Positions 38,686-47,437 are shown, counted from the first letter of the stretch. The stretch is DNA of 64,000 bases from Salmonella enterica subsp. enterica serovar Typhimurium str. LT2 (GCF_000006945.2 NC_003197.2:2418001-2482000), one strand, 5' to 3'. Numbers and translations are program-made. The notes: generated by a model from the letters alone, not told the origin.

Positions 38686-39129
38686 TCAGAAACGGTCAAT
38701 AATCGTTTTAATGTCCTCCAGGTTTTTTGCCTGATGTAATTTTTCCATATCTACATCACTGGAAAATAATTCCGCCAGCGCCGATATCATTTCGATATGA
38801 CTGTGCTTATCAGGCGCCGCCAGCATAATAATGATGTCAACCGGATCGAATTCGTCTGCGCCAAATGAAACGCCGTGCTGTAGTTTCAGTAACGATAAAC
38901 CTAACCCTTTCGCCCCCTCTTCCGGCCTCGCATGCGGCATCGCTAACCCTGGCGCTAATACATAATATGGCCCAAGCTTTTGGTGCTGCTGAACAATCGC
39001 CGTAAGGTATTCCGGTGCGATAACACCTGCGTCCAGCAGGGGTTTGCCGCAAATTTCCAGCGCCTGCGGCCACGTTTCCACGCTCTCCTGTAGCGTGATG
39101 GTTGCGTCAGATAACCAGGTTCCCAGCAT
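38686..39129 (-). CDS. PTS EIIA component (mannitol/fructose/Ntr type)
   Basis: A 147-residue cytoplasmic PTS IIA domain of the PTS_EIIA_2 family. The phosphorylated histidine is H66 in APGLAMPHARPEEGA, and the second conserved histidine is in DKHSHIEMI near 115. It receives phosphate from HPr. I start at ATG 39129, with a GGGGGCG ribosome-like stretch upstream; the frame continues 12 codons further. It is the first gene of the unit and diverges from the LacI-type regulator gene. Confidence 0.92.
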   Translation of the reverse strand: MLGTWLSDATITLQESVETWPQALEICGKPLLDAGVIAPEYLTAIVQQHQKLGPYYVLAPGLAMPHARPEEGAKGLGLSLLKLQHGVSFGADEFDPVDIIIMLAAPDKHSHIEMISALAELFSSDVDMEKLHQAKNLEDIKTIIDRF

Positions 39130-39210
39130 GTTATTCGCCCCCACGGTGTATGAAATTATGAACAAACTTTATTCAAGCCATTCGATATTAGCTGCGATCG
39201 TTATCACAAA

Positions 39211-39222
39211 GATAGCGCTACC
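39211..39222. promoter_or_regulatory. Putative operator 1 of the PTS/transketolase unit
   Basis: GATAGCGCTACC, a near-palindrome differing from operator 2 by one base. It lies in the divergent gap, closer to the EIIA gene. Centre-to-centre spacing to operator 2 is 34 bp, roughly three helical turns. This is consistent with cooperative binding of the dimeric LacI-family regulator. Confidence 0.7.
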
Positions 39223-39243
39223 AGCGACTATTACTCAGAATTG

Positions 39244-39257
39244 TGATAGCGCTATCA
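39244..39257. promoter_or_regulatory. Putative operator 2 of the PTS/transketolase unit
   Basis: TGATAGCGCTATCA, a perfect 14-bp palindrome with a central CG of the LacI/GntR type. It sits about 125 bp before the regulator start. The flanking TTGTGA also gives half a CRP-like site, so catabolite control may overlap. Confidence 0.78.
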
Positions 39258-39381
39258 AATTAAAATCATGGTGTGAAATCACAGCAAAAAAGCGGATTTA
39301 AGGCGTATACTGCCAGTCATGCGAAGCAAAGAACGACAATAAAAAAGCATCTCAACATGTTGTAATGACGCAGGAATTTGT

Positions 39382-40401
39382 ATGTCGATACCCCGTAAAC
39401 GGCGCAGTACCGGTAAAGTGACTATCGCCGATGTAGCCCAACTTGCCGGTGTAGGCACGATGACCGTATCACGAGCCTTACGCACGCCGGAACAGGTCTC
39501 TGATAAACTCCGGGAAAAAATCGAAGCGGCAGTGCATGAGCTGGGCTATATGCCTAATCTCGCCGCCAGCGCGCTGGCGTCTGCCTCCTCGCACACCATC
39601 GCAATGGTCGTACCGAACCTTGCGGAAGCGGGGTGTTCTGAAATGTTCGCCGGGCTGCAACAAATTTTACAGCCCGCAGGCTACCAGATTATGCTGGCGG
39701 AATCGCAGCATCGCGTGGAACAAGAGGAGAAGCTGCTCGAAACGCTGCTGGCCTCCAACATTGCCGCAGCGATTCTGCTTAGCGTCGAACATAGCACTAC
39801 CGTGCGCCAGTGGCTAAAAAATGCCTCTATCCCGGTGATGGAGATGGGCGCGATTCGCAGCGATCCTATTGATATGAATATCGGTATTGATAACGTTGCG
39901 GCAATGTATGAGCTGACGGAAATGCTGATTCAGCGCGGTTATCAGAATATCGGGCTGCTATGCGCCAATCAGGAGCAGTGGATTTTTCAGCAACATCTGC
40001 ACGGCTGGTACAAAGCGATGCTTCGCCACCATATGTCGCCAAACCGGGTGATTAATGCCGCCTTGCCGCCCAATTTTTCTACCGGCGCGTCGCAACTGCC
40101 GGAGTTTTTACTGGCGTGGCCGGAGCTGGACGCGCTGGTATGCGTATCGGATGAGCTGGCCTGCGGCGCGTTATACGAGTGCCAACGACGGCGGATCAAA
40201 GTTCCGGACGATTTAGCGGTGGTCGGGTTTGGCGATAGCGATGTCAGCCGGGTCTGCCAGCCGCCGTTAACCACCATGGCCGTACCGCACCGTAAGATTG
40301 GCAGTGAAGCCGGACGGGCGCTGTTGGAAAGGTTAAATCAGGGAAACTGGAGCGATCGAAAATCCATCGCCTCCAGTTTATGTATGCGGGAAAGCTGCTA
40401 A
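39382..40401 (+). CDS. LacI-family transcriptional regulator
   Basis: A 339-residue LacI/GntR-type repressor. The N-terminal helix-turn-helix (about residues 13-58: VTIADVAQLAGVGTMTVSRAL) and hinge helix (NLAASALAS) precede a periplasmic-binding-like sensor domain. It diverges from the PTS/transketolase unit, with two matching palindromes between them, so it probably controls that unit and itself. The inducer is unknown but may be the imported sugar phosphate. It is absent at this site from E. coli K-12. Confidence 0.93.
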   Translation: MSIPRKRRSTGKVTIADVAQLAGVGTMTVSRALRTPEQVSDKLREKIEAAVHELGYMPNLAASALASASSHTIAMVVPNLAEAGCSEMFAGLQQILQPAGYQIMLAESQHRVEQEEKLLETLLASNIAAAILLSVEHSTTVRQWLKNASIPVMEMGAIRSDPIDMNIGIDNVAAMYELTEMLIQRGYQNIGLLCANQEQWIFQQHLHGWYKAMLRHHMSPNRVINAALPPNFSTGASQLPEFLLAWPELDALVCVSDELACGALYECQRRRIKVPDDLAVVGFGDSDVSRVCQPPLTTMAVPHRKIGSEAGRALLERLNQGNWSDRKSIASSLCMRESC

Positions 40402-40406
40402 AACGC

Positions 40407-40961
40407 TTATTCCGTCTCTTCCGGTTTCTCCTGGAGCGCGGCTTCGTTTTTGGCGTTGCGGGTCATCCACAGCGCCAGCGCTTTGAGCGAATCTGGCGTA
40501 AACTCATCACAGCGCGCGGTGATCTCCTCCGGGGTCAGCCAACACACTTCGCTGACTTCATCTTCCTGAAGCGCGAAAGGCCCGTGGGAAACGCAGCTAA
40601 ACAGCGCGCCCCAAACCCGGCAATGTTGGTCTTCAAAGTAAAACAGACCGTGTTCGGCAAACGGCACGCCTGCAATACCCAACTCTTCTTCCGCTTCGCG
40701 GCGGGCAGATTCCAGTAGCTGCTCATCAGCCTGAACCACGCCGCCTGCGGTAGCATCTAACATACCGGGCAAAAAATCTTTTGTTTCGGTACGACGCTGC
40801 ACCAGAATTTTACCCATACCATCATGAACGACGATATACGTCGCACGATGCCGTAAGCGTTGCGCACGCATCTGTTCCCGGCTGGACTGTGCAATGACTT
40901 CATTGTCTTCATTCACAATATCCACCCATTCCGTACTTGCCAAACGACGCTGTTCCACCAT
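40407..40961 (-). CDS. yfcD: Nudix hydrolase YfcD
   Basis: A 184-residue Nudix hydrolase. The Nudix box begins GGVVQADEQ near residue 73 and ends REAEEELGI, with all consensus residues. The N-terminal [10 protein letters not shown] region resembles the IPP isomerase/YfcD subgroup; substrate is unknown. Start ATG 40961 is followed by GTG as second codon. It is convergent with the LacI-type gene, five bases away. Confidence 0.92.
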
Positions 40962-41017
40962 CAGGAAACCTTCTTATTTCTGGCGCTCTTACGGCGCATT
41001 TACGTTTGTGAGGTAAA

Positions 41018-41569
41018 TTACGAGTTAATTGCAACCTGCGCAATGATACTTTGATCATTGAGTGCGATTACGCTCAACACATTATCATCCAGAATACCGT
41101 AGCTTGCCGCATACCCGCCTTTCGGGATGCTCACTGACCCAGGATTAAAGTGATACAGTCCTTCCTGCTGTTGCGCCACCGGCAGATGCGTATGACCATA
41201 GACCAACACATCGCCAGTATGCAGAGCGGGCAGATTCGTCGGCCCGAAGAGGTGCCCATGCGTTAAAAATAGCCGCCTCTCTTGCGTCAATATTTGCTGC
41301 CACGGCGCAGTTATCGGGAAATGCAGCAGCATCTGATCCACTTCGCTATCGCAGTTGCCGCGCACGGCAATGATTTGCGTCGCCACCGCGTTCAGGCGTT
41401 CGGCAACCTGAGCGGGCGCATAGCCTTCAGGCAGCGCATTTCGCGGCCCGTGGTTAAGGACATCGCCTAATATCACCAGCCAACGCGCGCCGCTTTGCGC
41501 GAACCGCTCAAGCACGCGTTCCGTGGCGGGTAAAGAACCATGAATGTCCGATGCGAACATCAGTTTCAT
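41018..41569 (-). CDS. yfcE: Metallophosphodiesterase YfcE
   Basis: A 183-residue calcineurin-like phosphoesterase. E. coli YfcE hydrolyses artificial phosphodiesters in a manganese-dependent way; its natural role is not known. Metal motifs are intact: SDIHGS (8-13), GDVLNHGPRN (about 35-44), GNCD (about 72-75), THGHL and YGHTHLP. It is 56 bp upstream of yfcD on the same strand. Confidence 0.95.
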   Translation of the reverse strand: MKLMFASDIHGSLPATERVLERFAQSGARWLVILGDVLNHGPRNALPEGYAPAQVAERLNAVATQIIAVRGNCDSEVDQMLLHFPITAPWQQILTQERRLFLTHGHLFGPTNLPALHTGDVLVYGHTHLPVAQQQEGLYHFNPGSVSIPKGGYAASYGILDDNVLSVIALNDQSIIAQVAINS

Positions 41570-41624
41570 CGCTCACTCCTCGTTGTGAAAAACGGCGTTA
41601 TGATACTGGAATATGAATAGATTT

Positions 41625-42269
41625 TCAGCCTGAACGCTTCGAGGAAAGCGCAATAAAACGCTGTACGGAAGCACGCTGCCACTGGAATGTCGCATATGCC
41701 GCCAGCGATGCCGGCACGTCATCGCCATGCAGCGCCAGACGATTGATCATCAATGCCAGATCGGTATCGGCAATGCACCATTCACCAAATAAATTTTGCG
41801 TCCCCTGCCCCAATAGCGCTTCAGCCGTCGCAAACAGTTTTGCCGCGCTGGCTTTTCCAGCCTCGCTTAGCGGCGCTTTTTTCGCCCCGGCAAACACTAC
41901 GTCGGTAGGCCGTTCTTCGCGAAGCGGCAGTAAATCGCTGCGTAGCCACGCCTGAATCTGTCGCGCGCGGGCGCGTTTTTGTAAATCGTGCGGGTAGATA
42001 CGCTCCCACTGCGGCGGCGCGAAACGCTCCTCCAGGTATTCCGCAATAGCGGACGACTCGCTCAGCTCAAAATTGTCGGCCTCAAGCACCGGTACGCGCT
42101 GCGTCAGCGCATATCCTCGCCAGCCAGGTTGCAGATGTTCTCCCTGGTCCAGATCGCGAGTTTTCAGAGTAAAGGAAAGCCCTTTTTCTTGTAATGCCAC
42201 CCAGGCGGACAAGACGTAGGGAGAGAAAAAGTTCGCATCCGACCACAGCACAATAACAGGCTTACTCAT
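41625..42269 (-). CDS. yfcF: Glutathione transferase YfcF
   Basis: A 214-residue GST. The N-terminal thioredoxin-like domain has SPYVLSAWVALQEKGL at 15-30 and the cis-proline/ESSA glutathione site (FELSESSAIAEYLE). The C-terminal helical domain follows. E. coli YfcF has glutathione S-transferase activity and affects oxidative stress tolerance. I start at ATG 42269, with AGAGGA upstream. The longer frame (42353) has no conserved sequence. Confidence 0.94.
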   Translation of the reverse strand: MSKPVIVLWSDANFFSPYVLSAWVALQEKGLSFTLKTRDLDQGEHLQPGWRGYALTQRVPVLEADNFELSESSAIAEYLEERFAPPQWERIYPHDLQKRARARQIQAWLRSDLLPLREERPTDVVFAGAKKAPLSEAGKASAAKLFATAEALLGQGTQNLFGEWCIADTDLALMINRLALHGDDVPASLAAYATFQWQRASVQRFIALSSKRSG

Positions 42270-42411
42270 AATGTCCTCTTGAGGGCGTATTAGGTTTCTT
42301 CCCAAAATATAGCGTCTTTCGCCTGCTGTCACCTGATGAAAACTCACACACATCAGGAGGCTTTCTATACTTAATTCAGCCCAGACTCTTTACGCACATG
42401 CAGGAGCCAAA

Positions 42412-43059
42412 ATGATTGACCTTTACTACGCCCCCACGCCCAACGGGCATAAAATAACGCTGTTTCTGGAAGAGGCGGAGCTGGCGTATCGTTTGCTAAA
42501 AGTAGATATCAGCAAGGGCAATCAGTTTCGCCCTGATTTTTTGGCTATCTCTCCCAATAATAAAATTCCTGCCATCGTCGATCACGCCCCGGCAGACGGC
42601 GGTCAACCGCTTAGTCTTTTTGAATCCGGCGAAATTCTTCTCTACCTGGCGGAAAAAAGCGGCAAACTGCTTAGCGGGGAGCTGCGTGAACGCCATACCA
42701 CGCTGCAATGGCTGTTCTGGCAGGTCGGCGGGTTAGGGCCGATGCTGGGCCAGAATCATCACTTTAACCACTTTGCGCCGCAGGCCATCCCCTATGCAAT
42801 TGAACGCTATCAGGTTGAAACGCAACGCTTATACAACGTCCTGAATAAACGCCTGGAAACCTCCCCGTGGCTGGGCGGCGACCACTACAGTATTGCGGAT
42901 ATCGCCAGTTGGCCGTGGGTTAACGCACATCAGCGTCAGCGAATCGATCTTGATACCTACCCGGCGGTGTATAACTGGTTTGAACGCATTCGCACGCGTC
43001 CTGCGACAGCGCGCGCACTGTTACAAGCGCAACTGCACTGTAACAGTACGAAAGCGTAA
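42412..43059 (+). CDS. yfcG: Disulfide-bond oxidoreductase YfcG
   Basis: A 215-residue nu-class GST homologue with GSH-dependent disulfide reductase activity in E. coli. The N-terminal YYAPTPNGHK carries the conserved Thr and Asn used in place of a catalytic cysteine. ESGEILLYLAEK is the GSH-binding segment. Divergent from yfcF. In K-12 it is followed by folX; here only a trace of folX remains. Confidence 0.94.
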   Translation: MIDLYYAPTPNGHKITLFLEEAELAYRLLKVDISKGNQFRPDFLAISPNNKIPAIVDHAPADGGQPLSLFESGEILLYLAEKSGKLLSGELRERHTTLQWLFWQVGGLGPMLGQNHHFNHFAPQAIPYAIERYQVETQRLYNVLNKRLETSPWLGGDHYSIADIASWPWVNAHQRQRIDLDTYPAVYNWFERIRTRPATARALLQAQLHCNSTKA

Positions 43060-43100
43060 CGCGGTAGCATACATCATGTATGATGTAGAGGTGTATACAC

Positions 43101-43150
43101 GGAAAAAACCTGCGTCCGGCACCCTTATTCGTATTAAAAACCTGACATTA
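43101..43150 (+). pseudogene. folX: Remnant of folX (5' end only)
   Basis: Between yfcG and yfcH, where K-12 has folX (dihydroneopterin triphosphate 2'-epimerase, about 120 codons), there are only about 125 bp. Within them the codons read AACCTGCGTCC...ATTCGTATTAAAAACCTG (KPASGTLIRIKNL). This matches the FolX N-terminus as I recall it (QPAAIIRIKNLRL). The start codon is lost and the rest of the gene is missing. I read this as a deletion remnant. Confidence 0.65.
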
Positions 43151-43184
43151 GGGAAGAGGAAATCCTCCCTACTCTGGAGGTCAT

Positions 43185-44078
43185 ATGCAGATTCTGATTA
43201 CCGGCGGTACAGGCCTGATAGGGCGTCATCTCATTCCCCGGCTGTTAACACTGGGGCATCAGGTGACGGTCGTTACGCGCAATCCCGATAACGCGCGTCA
43301 GATTCTCGATTCCAGAGTGACATTATGGAAAGGGCTGGCGGAACGTGAGCACCTCAATGAGATTGATGCCATCATCAATCTGGCGGGCGAACCGATTGCC
43401 GACAAGCGCTGGACGTCGCAACAAAAAGAACGGTTGTGCCAAAGCCGCTGGGCTATCACGCAAAAGTTGGTGGATTTAATTCATGCCAGCGCAACGCCGC
43501 CCTCGGTGTTGATATCCGGCTCCGCCACGGGCTATTACGGCGATCTGGGTGACGTTGTCGTCACTGAAGATGAGCCGCCGCACAACGAATTTACGCATAA
43601 ACTTTGCGCCCGCTGGGAACAGATTGCCTGTCGTGCGCAGAGCGACCAGACCCGCGTCTGCCTGCTGCGTACCGGCGTTGTCCTGGCGCCGCAAGGCGGG
43701 ATTCTGGGGAAAATGGTTCCGCCGTTTCGCCTCGGGCTCGGCGGTCCGGTGGGTAATGGTCGGCAATATCTGGCCTGGATTCACATCGACGATATGGTCA
43801 ACGGCATTCTGTGGCTGCTGGATAACGATCTTCGCGGTCCCTTCAATATGGTCTCGCCGTATCCCGTCCATAATGAGCATTTTGCTCATGCGCTGGGTCG
43901 CGCGCTGCGCCGTCCGGCGATTATTCGCATTCCGGCGACGGCAATTCGCTTATTGATGGGAGAGTCGTCAGTGCTGGTGTTGGGCGGACAGCGGGCGCTG
44001 CCAAAACGGCTTGAAGCCGCCGGATTCGCATTTCGCTGGTATGATTTAGAAGAGGCGCTGGCGGATGTGATTCGCTAG
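43185..44078 (+). CDS. yfcH: Epimerase-family protein YfcH (SDR, TIGR01777)
   Basis: A 297-residue atypical short-chain dehydrogenase/epimerase. The NAD(P) loop GGTGLIGRHLI is at residues 7-17, and NLAGEPIADKRWT near 67 is typical of the YfcH/SulA group. The GSATGYYG motif contains the catalytic Tyr. The substrate is unknown. Start ATG 43185 has TGGAGG five bases upstream. It is convergent with hisP, separated by a terminator. Confidence 0.93.
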   Translation: MQILITGGTGLIGRHLIPRLLTLGHQVTVVTRNPDNARQILDSRVTLWKGLAEREHLNEIDAIINLAGEPIADKRWTSQQKERLCQSRWAITQKLVDLIHASATPPSVLISGSATGYYGDLGDVVVTEDEPPHNEFTHKLCARWEQIACRAQSDQTRVCLLRTGVVLAPQGGILGKMVPPFRLGLGGPVGNGRQYLAWIHIDDMVNGILWLLDNDLRGPFNMVSPYPVHNEHFAHALGRALRRPAIIRIPATAIRLLMGESSVLVLGGQRALPKRLEAAGFAFRWYDLEEALADVIR

Positions 44079-44098
44079 TTCCCAAAGCGCCGTATCCT

Positions 44099-44133
44099 GC
44101 CCGGTGAGCGATGCGCCGCCGGGCTTCTTTTAT
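44099..44133 (+). terminator. Terminator between yfcH and hisP
   Basis: A GCCCGG / CCGGGC stem with a G/C-rich loop, followed on the plus strand by CTTCTTTTATTT. It ends the yfcH transcript and overlaps the last codons of the convergent hisP. Confidence 0.72.
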
Positions 44134-44906
44134 TTCAGCGAGCCTTTCAGGAATTGCTGTAAACGCGGGCTTTGCGGATTGCCGAACACCTGCTCCGGAT
44201 CACCCTCTTCTTCAATTTTCCCCTGATGCAGAAAAATAACGTGCGAAGAGACATGGCGAGCGAAGCCCATTTCATGCGTGACCACCACCATCGTTTTGCC
44301 TTCTTCCGCCAGTTGTTGCATGATGCGCAACACTTCGCCGACCAGTTCAGGATCGAGCGCCGATGTGGGTTCATCGAACAGTAAAACGTCAGGTTCCATC
44401 GCCAGCGCGCGCGCAATAGAAACGCGCTGCTGTTGGCCGCCGGAGAGATGGACGGGATATTTGCCCTGAGCGCGCTCATCAATCCCCACCTTCGCCAGAT
44501 ATTTCAACGCCCGCTCGCGCGCGTCGTGCTTGCTTAATCCCAGTACCTGAATCGGCGCTTCCATCACATTTTCCAGCACCGTCATGTGGCTCCAGAGGTT
44601 GAAGTGCTGAAACACCATCGTCAGGCGGGTACGCAACAAGCGTAGCTGATTTTTATCCGCCACTTTGAGCTGCCCATCTTTGTCGCGCACCAGATTAATG
44701 TTCTGACCGTTCACGATAATCGCGCCTTCGCTCGGTTTTTCGAGGAAGTTAATACAGCGCAAAAAAGTGCTTTTACCGGAGCCGGACGAGCCGATGATGC
44801 TAATCACATCTCCGGCGCGGGCCTGCAGCGATACCCCTTTCAGCACTTCATGACCGCCGTAGCGTTTGTGCAAATCGATAACGTGTAATTTATTTTCTGA
44901 CATCAT
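44130..44906 (-). CDS. hisP: Histidine/LAO ABC transporter ATP-binding protein HisP
   Basis: The ATPase of the HisJ/ArgT-HisQMP importer, 258 residues, bound to HisQM at the inner membrane. Walker A GSSGSGKST is 39-47, signature LSGGQ 154-158, Walker B ends with D178/E179, and the H-loop histidine follows near 211. The sequence agrees with the Salmonella HisP whose crystal structure is well known. The start MMSENK could also be read from the second Met. It is last in the operon, 10 bp after hisM. Confidence 0.98.
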   Translation of the reverse strand: MMSENKLHVIDLHKRYGGHEVLKGVSLQARAGDVISIIGSSGSGKSTFLRCINFLEKPSEGAIIVNGQNINLVRDKDGQLKVADKNQLRLLRTRLTMVFQHFNLWSHMTVLENVMEAPIQVLGLSKHDARERALKYLAKVGIDERAQGKYPVHLSGGQQQRVSIARALAMEPDVLLFDEPTSALDPELVGEVLRIMQQLAEEGKTMVVVTHEMGFARHVSSHVIFLHQGKIEEEGDPEQVFGNPQSPRLQQFLKGSLK

Positions 44907-44916
44907 GTTACTCGAA

Positions 44917-45624
44917 TTATTTAGAGGACACGTGCTGCAACCAGCGTCTTTCCGCCCGACGGAACAGGCTTATCAGGACATACGAAATGAGTAAATACAA
45001 CACGGCGGCAATGCCAAACGCGGTAAACGGCTGGTAAGTCGCTGAGTTAATATCGCGGGCGATTTTCAACAAATCCGGCACCGTCGCGGTAAACGCCAGC
45101 GCCGTAGAGTGCAGCATTAAAATCACTTCGTTGCTGTAGGCAGGCAAGGCGATGCGTAATGCCGACGGCAAAATAATGCAGCGATACATTTTAAATGACG
45201 AGAAGCCATAGGCCCGTGCCGCTTCAATTTCACCGTGCGGTACCGAGCGAATCGCCCCGGCGAAAATTTCCGTGGTGTACGCGCAGGTATTCAGCGTCAG
45301 CGCCAGTACGGTACAGTTTAGTCCGCTGCGGAAAAACGCGTTAAGAAGATCGGTGCCTTTGACTATCTCCAGCGTATACATCCCCGAATAGAACACCAGT
45401 AGCTGTACGTACAGCGGCGTGCCGCGAAAAATATACGTAAACAGCCAGATGGGAAAACGGATGAATTTATTACTGGAAACGCGGCCTACCGCCAGAATCA
45501 CCGCCAGAAGACCGCCCATCACCACCGATGAAATTAACAGCCACAGCGTAATCGCCACGCCGGTAAAACGATAGCCATCCGTCCAAAGCAGGGATTTCCA
45601 GTACTCCTGAATGATCTCAATCAC
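44917..45624 (-). CDS. hisM: Histidine/LAO ABC transporter permease HisM
   Basis: A 235-residue inner-membrane permease with five predicted helices, paired with HisQ. The EAA loop (about 150-170: GAIRSVPHGEIEAARAYGFSSF) binds HisP. The N-terminal helix (TGVAITLWLLISSVVMGGLLAVILA) is typical of polar amino acid permeases. It overlaps hisQ by four bases. Confidence 0.97.
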   Translation of the reverse strand: MIEIIQEYWKSLLWTDGYRFTGVAITLWLLISSVVMGGLLAVILAVGRVSSNKFIRFPIWLFTYIFRGTPLYVQLLVFYSGMYTLEIVKGTDLLNAFFRSGLNCTVLALTLNTCAYTTEIFAGAIRSVPHGEIEAARAYGFSSFKMYRCIILPSALRIALPAYSNEVILMLHSTALAFTATVPDLLKIARDINSATYQPFTAFGIAAVLYLLISYVLISLFRRAERRWLQHVSSK

Positions 45625-46307
45625 AAATCGGCCCTCTTCACGCCCACGGAATAGCGACGCTCAAGTAAGAGCAGCACACCATTGGAAACGGTGGTAAATA
45701 CCAGGTAGATAAGTCCACAGACCACGGCAAAATAGAAAGGCTCCCAGGTACTTTTACCGGCAAGCTGCGTGGCTTTGACGACATCTTCCAGGCCCAGCAG
45801 CGACACCAGCGCCGTCGCTTTGAGTATCACCTGCCAGTTATTGCCGATCCCCGGCAGGGCGTAACGCATCATCGCCGGGAACATAATCCGCCGGAAGGTT
45901 TGCCCGTGGGTAAAACCAAAGGCCGTCGCCGCCTCGATATGGCCTTTCGGCACCGCCATAAACGCGCCGCGAAAGGTTTCGGTAAAATAGGCGCCGTAGA
46001 TGAAACCAAGGGTGATAATACCGGCCACCATCGGATCAATATCTATCTGGTCGATACCCAGCGAATCGGTCACCACGTTAAGCGCGATTTGCAATCCGTA
46101 AAATATCAGCAGCATTAAGACCAGATCCGGCACCCCGCGAATCAGGGTGGTGTACCCTTCAAAAATAAGCCCCGTTACCCGGTTTTGCGAAAGCTTCGCC
46201 CCCGCGCCGACGAGACCGATAAGCACGGCCAGCACCACGGAACTGAGCGCCAGTTCCAGCGTGACGATCGCGCCCTGTAAAATTACGCCTGAAAACCCGT
46301 ACAACAT
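45621..46307 (-). CDS. hisQ: Histidine/LAO ABC transporter permease HisQ
   Basis: A 228-residue partner permease of HisM. The EAA loop is in FRGAFMAVPKGHIEAATAFGFTHGQTF (about 112-138). It lies 182 bp downstream of hisJ, across a REP cluster that lowers expression of membrane parts relative to the abundant binding protein. It overlaps hisM by four bases. Confidence 0.97.
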   Translation of the reverse strand: MLYGFSGVILQGAIVTLELALSSVVLAVLIGLVGAGAKLSQNRVTGLIFEGYTTLIRGVPDLVLMLLIFYGLQIALNVVTDSLGIDQIDIDPMVAGIITLGFIYGAYFTETFRGAFMAVPKGHIEAATAFGFTHGQTFRRIMFPAMMRYALPGIGNNWQVILKATALVSLLGLEDVVKATQLAGKSTWEPFYFAVVCGLIYLVFTTVSNGVLLLLERRYSVGVKRADL

Positions 46308-46369
46308 GCAGCCTGTCCTGTTGTGTGTGGTGAAGTAATAAGCCTCTTTTGCATTTTTGCCTCACATCA

Positions 46370-46444
46370 CGCCGGATGGCGGCTGTGCCTTGCCCGGCCT
46401 ACGATGCTCCCCGTAGGCCTGACACGCACAGCGCCATCAGGCAA
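46370..46444. repeat. REP cluster between hisJ and hisQ
   Basis: Two inverted REP units (GCCGGATGGCGGC... and ...GCGCCATCAGGCA) in the middle of the hisJQMP operon. From memory, the first REP sequence reported was in this Salmonella locus. It is thought to stabilise the hisJ part of the message. Confidence 0.93.
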
Positions 46445-46489
46445 TGCAGACAGTCAACATTCTTTGGGCTTTATCTGCACCGACGGTGA

Positions 46490-47272
46490 TTAACCGCCAT
46501 AAACATCAAAATCAAAGTACTTTTTCGCCAGCTTTTCGTAAGTACCGTCAGCACGCATTTCAGCAAAGGCTTTGTTCAGCGCTTCGCGCAGCTCGTTATC
46601 CTCTTTGCGCAGCCCCATACCGGTTCCTACGCCGAATAACTTCTCATCTTTCACCGCCGGGCCGCCGAATTTATAGTCTTTTCCGACGGGCTGTTTAAGG
46701 AAACCTTCGCTGGCCGCGACCTCGTCCTGGAACGCCGCATCAATACGGCCAGCCGTCAGGTCGGAATAAATGTTGTCCTGCCCCTGGTAAGAGACGATCT
46801 CAATCCCTTTCGGCGCCCAGTGCTCATTGCCGAAGGTCTCCTGCGTCGTCCCCTGTAGCACGCCGACGCGCTTGCCTTTCAGCGACGCGACGGTCGGCTG
46901 AATATCAGAGTTCTTCGCCACCACCAGACGGGAATCAGCGGCGTAAAGCTTGTCGGTAAACGCGATTTCCTGCTGGCGCTTTTCAGTGATGGACAGCGAG
47001 GACATGATGGCATCAATTTTCTTCGCTTTTAAAGACGGAATCAGCGCATCCAGCGGGTTTTCCACGAACGTACACTGTGTGTTGATACGTTTGCACAGCT
47101 CTTTGGCCAGATCGATATCAAAGCCGACCAATTCACCTTGTGCATTTTTGGATTCAAACGGTGCGTATGTAGGATCGGTACCGATGCGAATCTTTTGTGG
47201 AATAGCGGCAAATGCTGCGGTAGCGCTGGAAAATGCCAGCACCAGAGAAAGGGATAACGCCAGTTTTTTCAT
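46490..47272 (-). CDS. hisJ: Histidine-binding periplasmic protein HisJ
   Basis: A 260-residue periplasmic binding protein for histidine with signal peptide (MKKLALSLSLVLAFSSATAAFA, cleaved after residue 22). The mature chain starts AIPQKIRIGTDPTYAPFES. It has the paired cysteines of this family (ELCKRINTQCTF) and the DAIMSSLSITEKRQQ ligand region. It is paralogous to ArgT next to it, and both feed HisQMP. I start at ATG 47272, with AGGA five bases upstream. A sigma-54 promoter candidate precedes it. Confidence 0.97.
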   Translation of the reverse strand: MKKLALSLSLVLAFSSATAAFAAIPQKIRIGTDPTYAPFESKNAQGELVGFDIDLAKELCKRINTQCTFVENPLDALIPSLKAKKIDAIMSSLSITEKRQQEIAFTDKLYAADSRLVVAKNSDIQPTVASLKGKRVGVLQGTTQETFGNEHWAPKGIEIVSYQGQDNIYSDLTAGRIDAAFQDEVAASEGFLKQPVGKDYKFGGPAVKDEKLFGVGTGMGLRKEDNELREALNKAFAEMRADGTYEKLAKKYFDFDVYGG

Positions 47273-47318
47273 AACTATCCTCAACAGACTGTCTTTCCAG
47301 GAGATCTTTACAGATCCG

Positions 47319-47335
47319 ATGCGACTATCGTGCCA
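47319..47335 (-). promoter_or_regulatory. Sigma-54 promoter candidate of hisJ
   Basis: TGGCACGATAGTCGCAT has GG and GC exactly ten bases apart, the -24/-12 spacing, with a perfect TGGCAC and one mismatch in TTGCA. Transcription would start near 47308, giving a leader of about 35 nt. Nitrogen control of this operon is established for Salmonella. Confidence 0.82.
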
Positions 47336-47437
47336 TTAATCAGGCCGACAAGGCAAAGCATTCTACCTTGTCAGCCGGTTTATTTTGCATAAAAATCGAT
47401 TAAGTATGCATTTATGCGCCTGTTCCGCAACGGCTTA

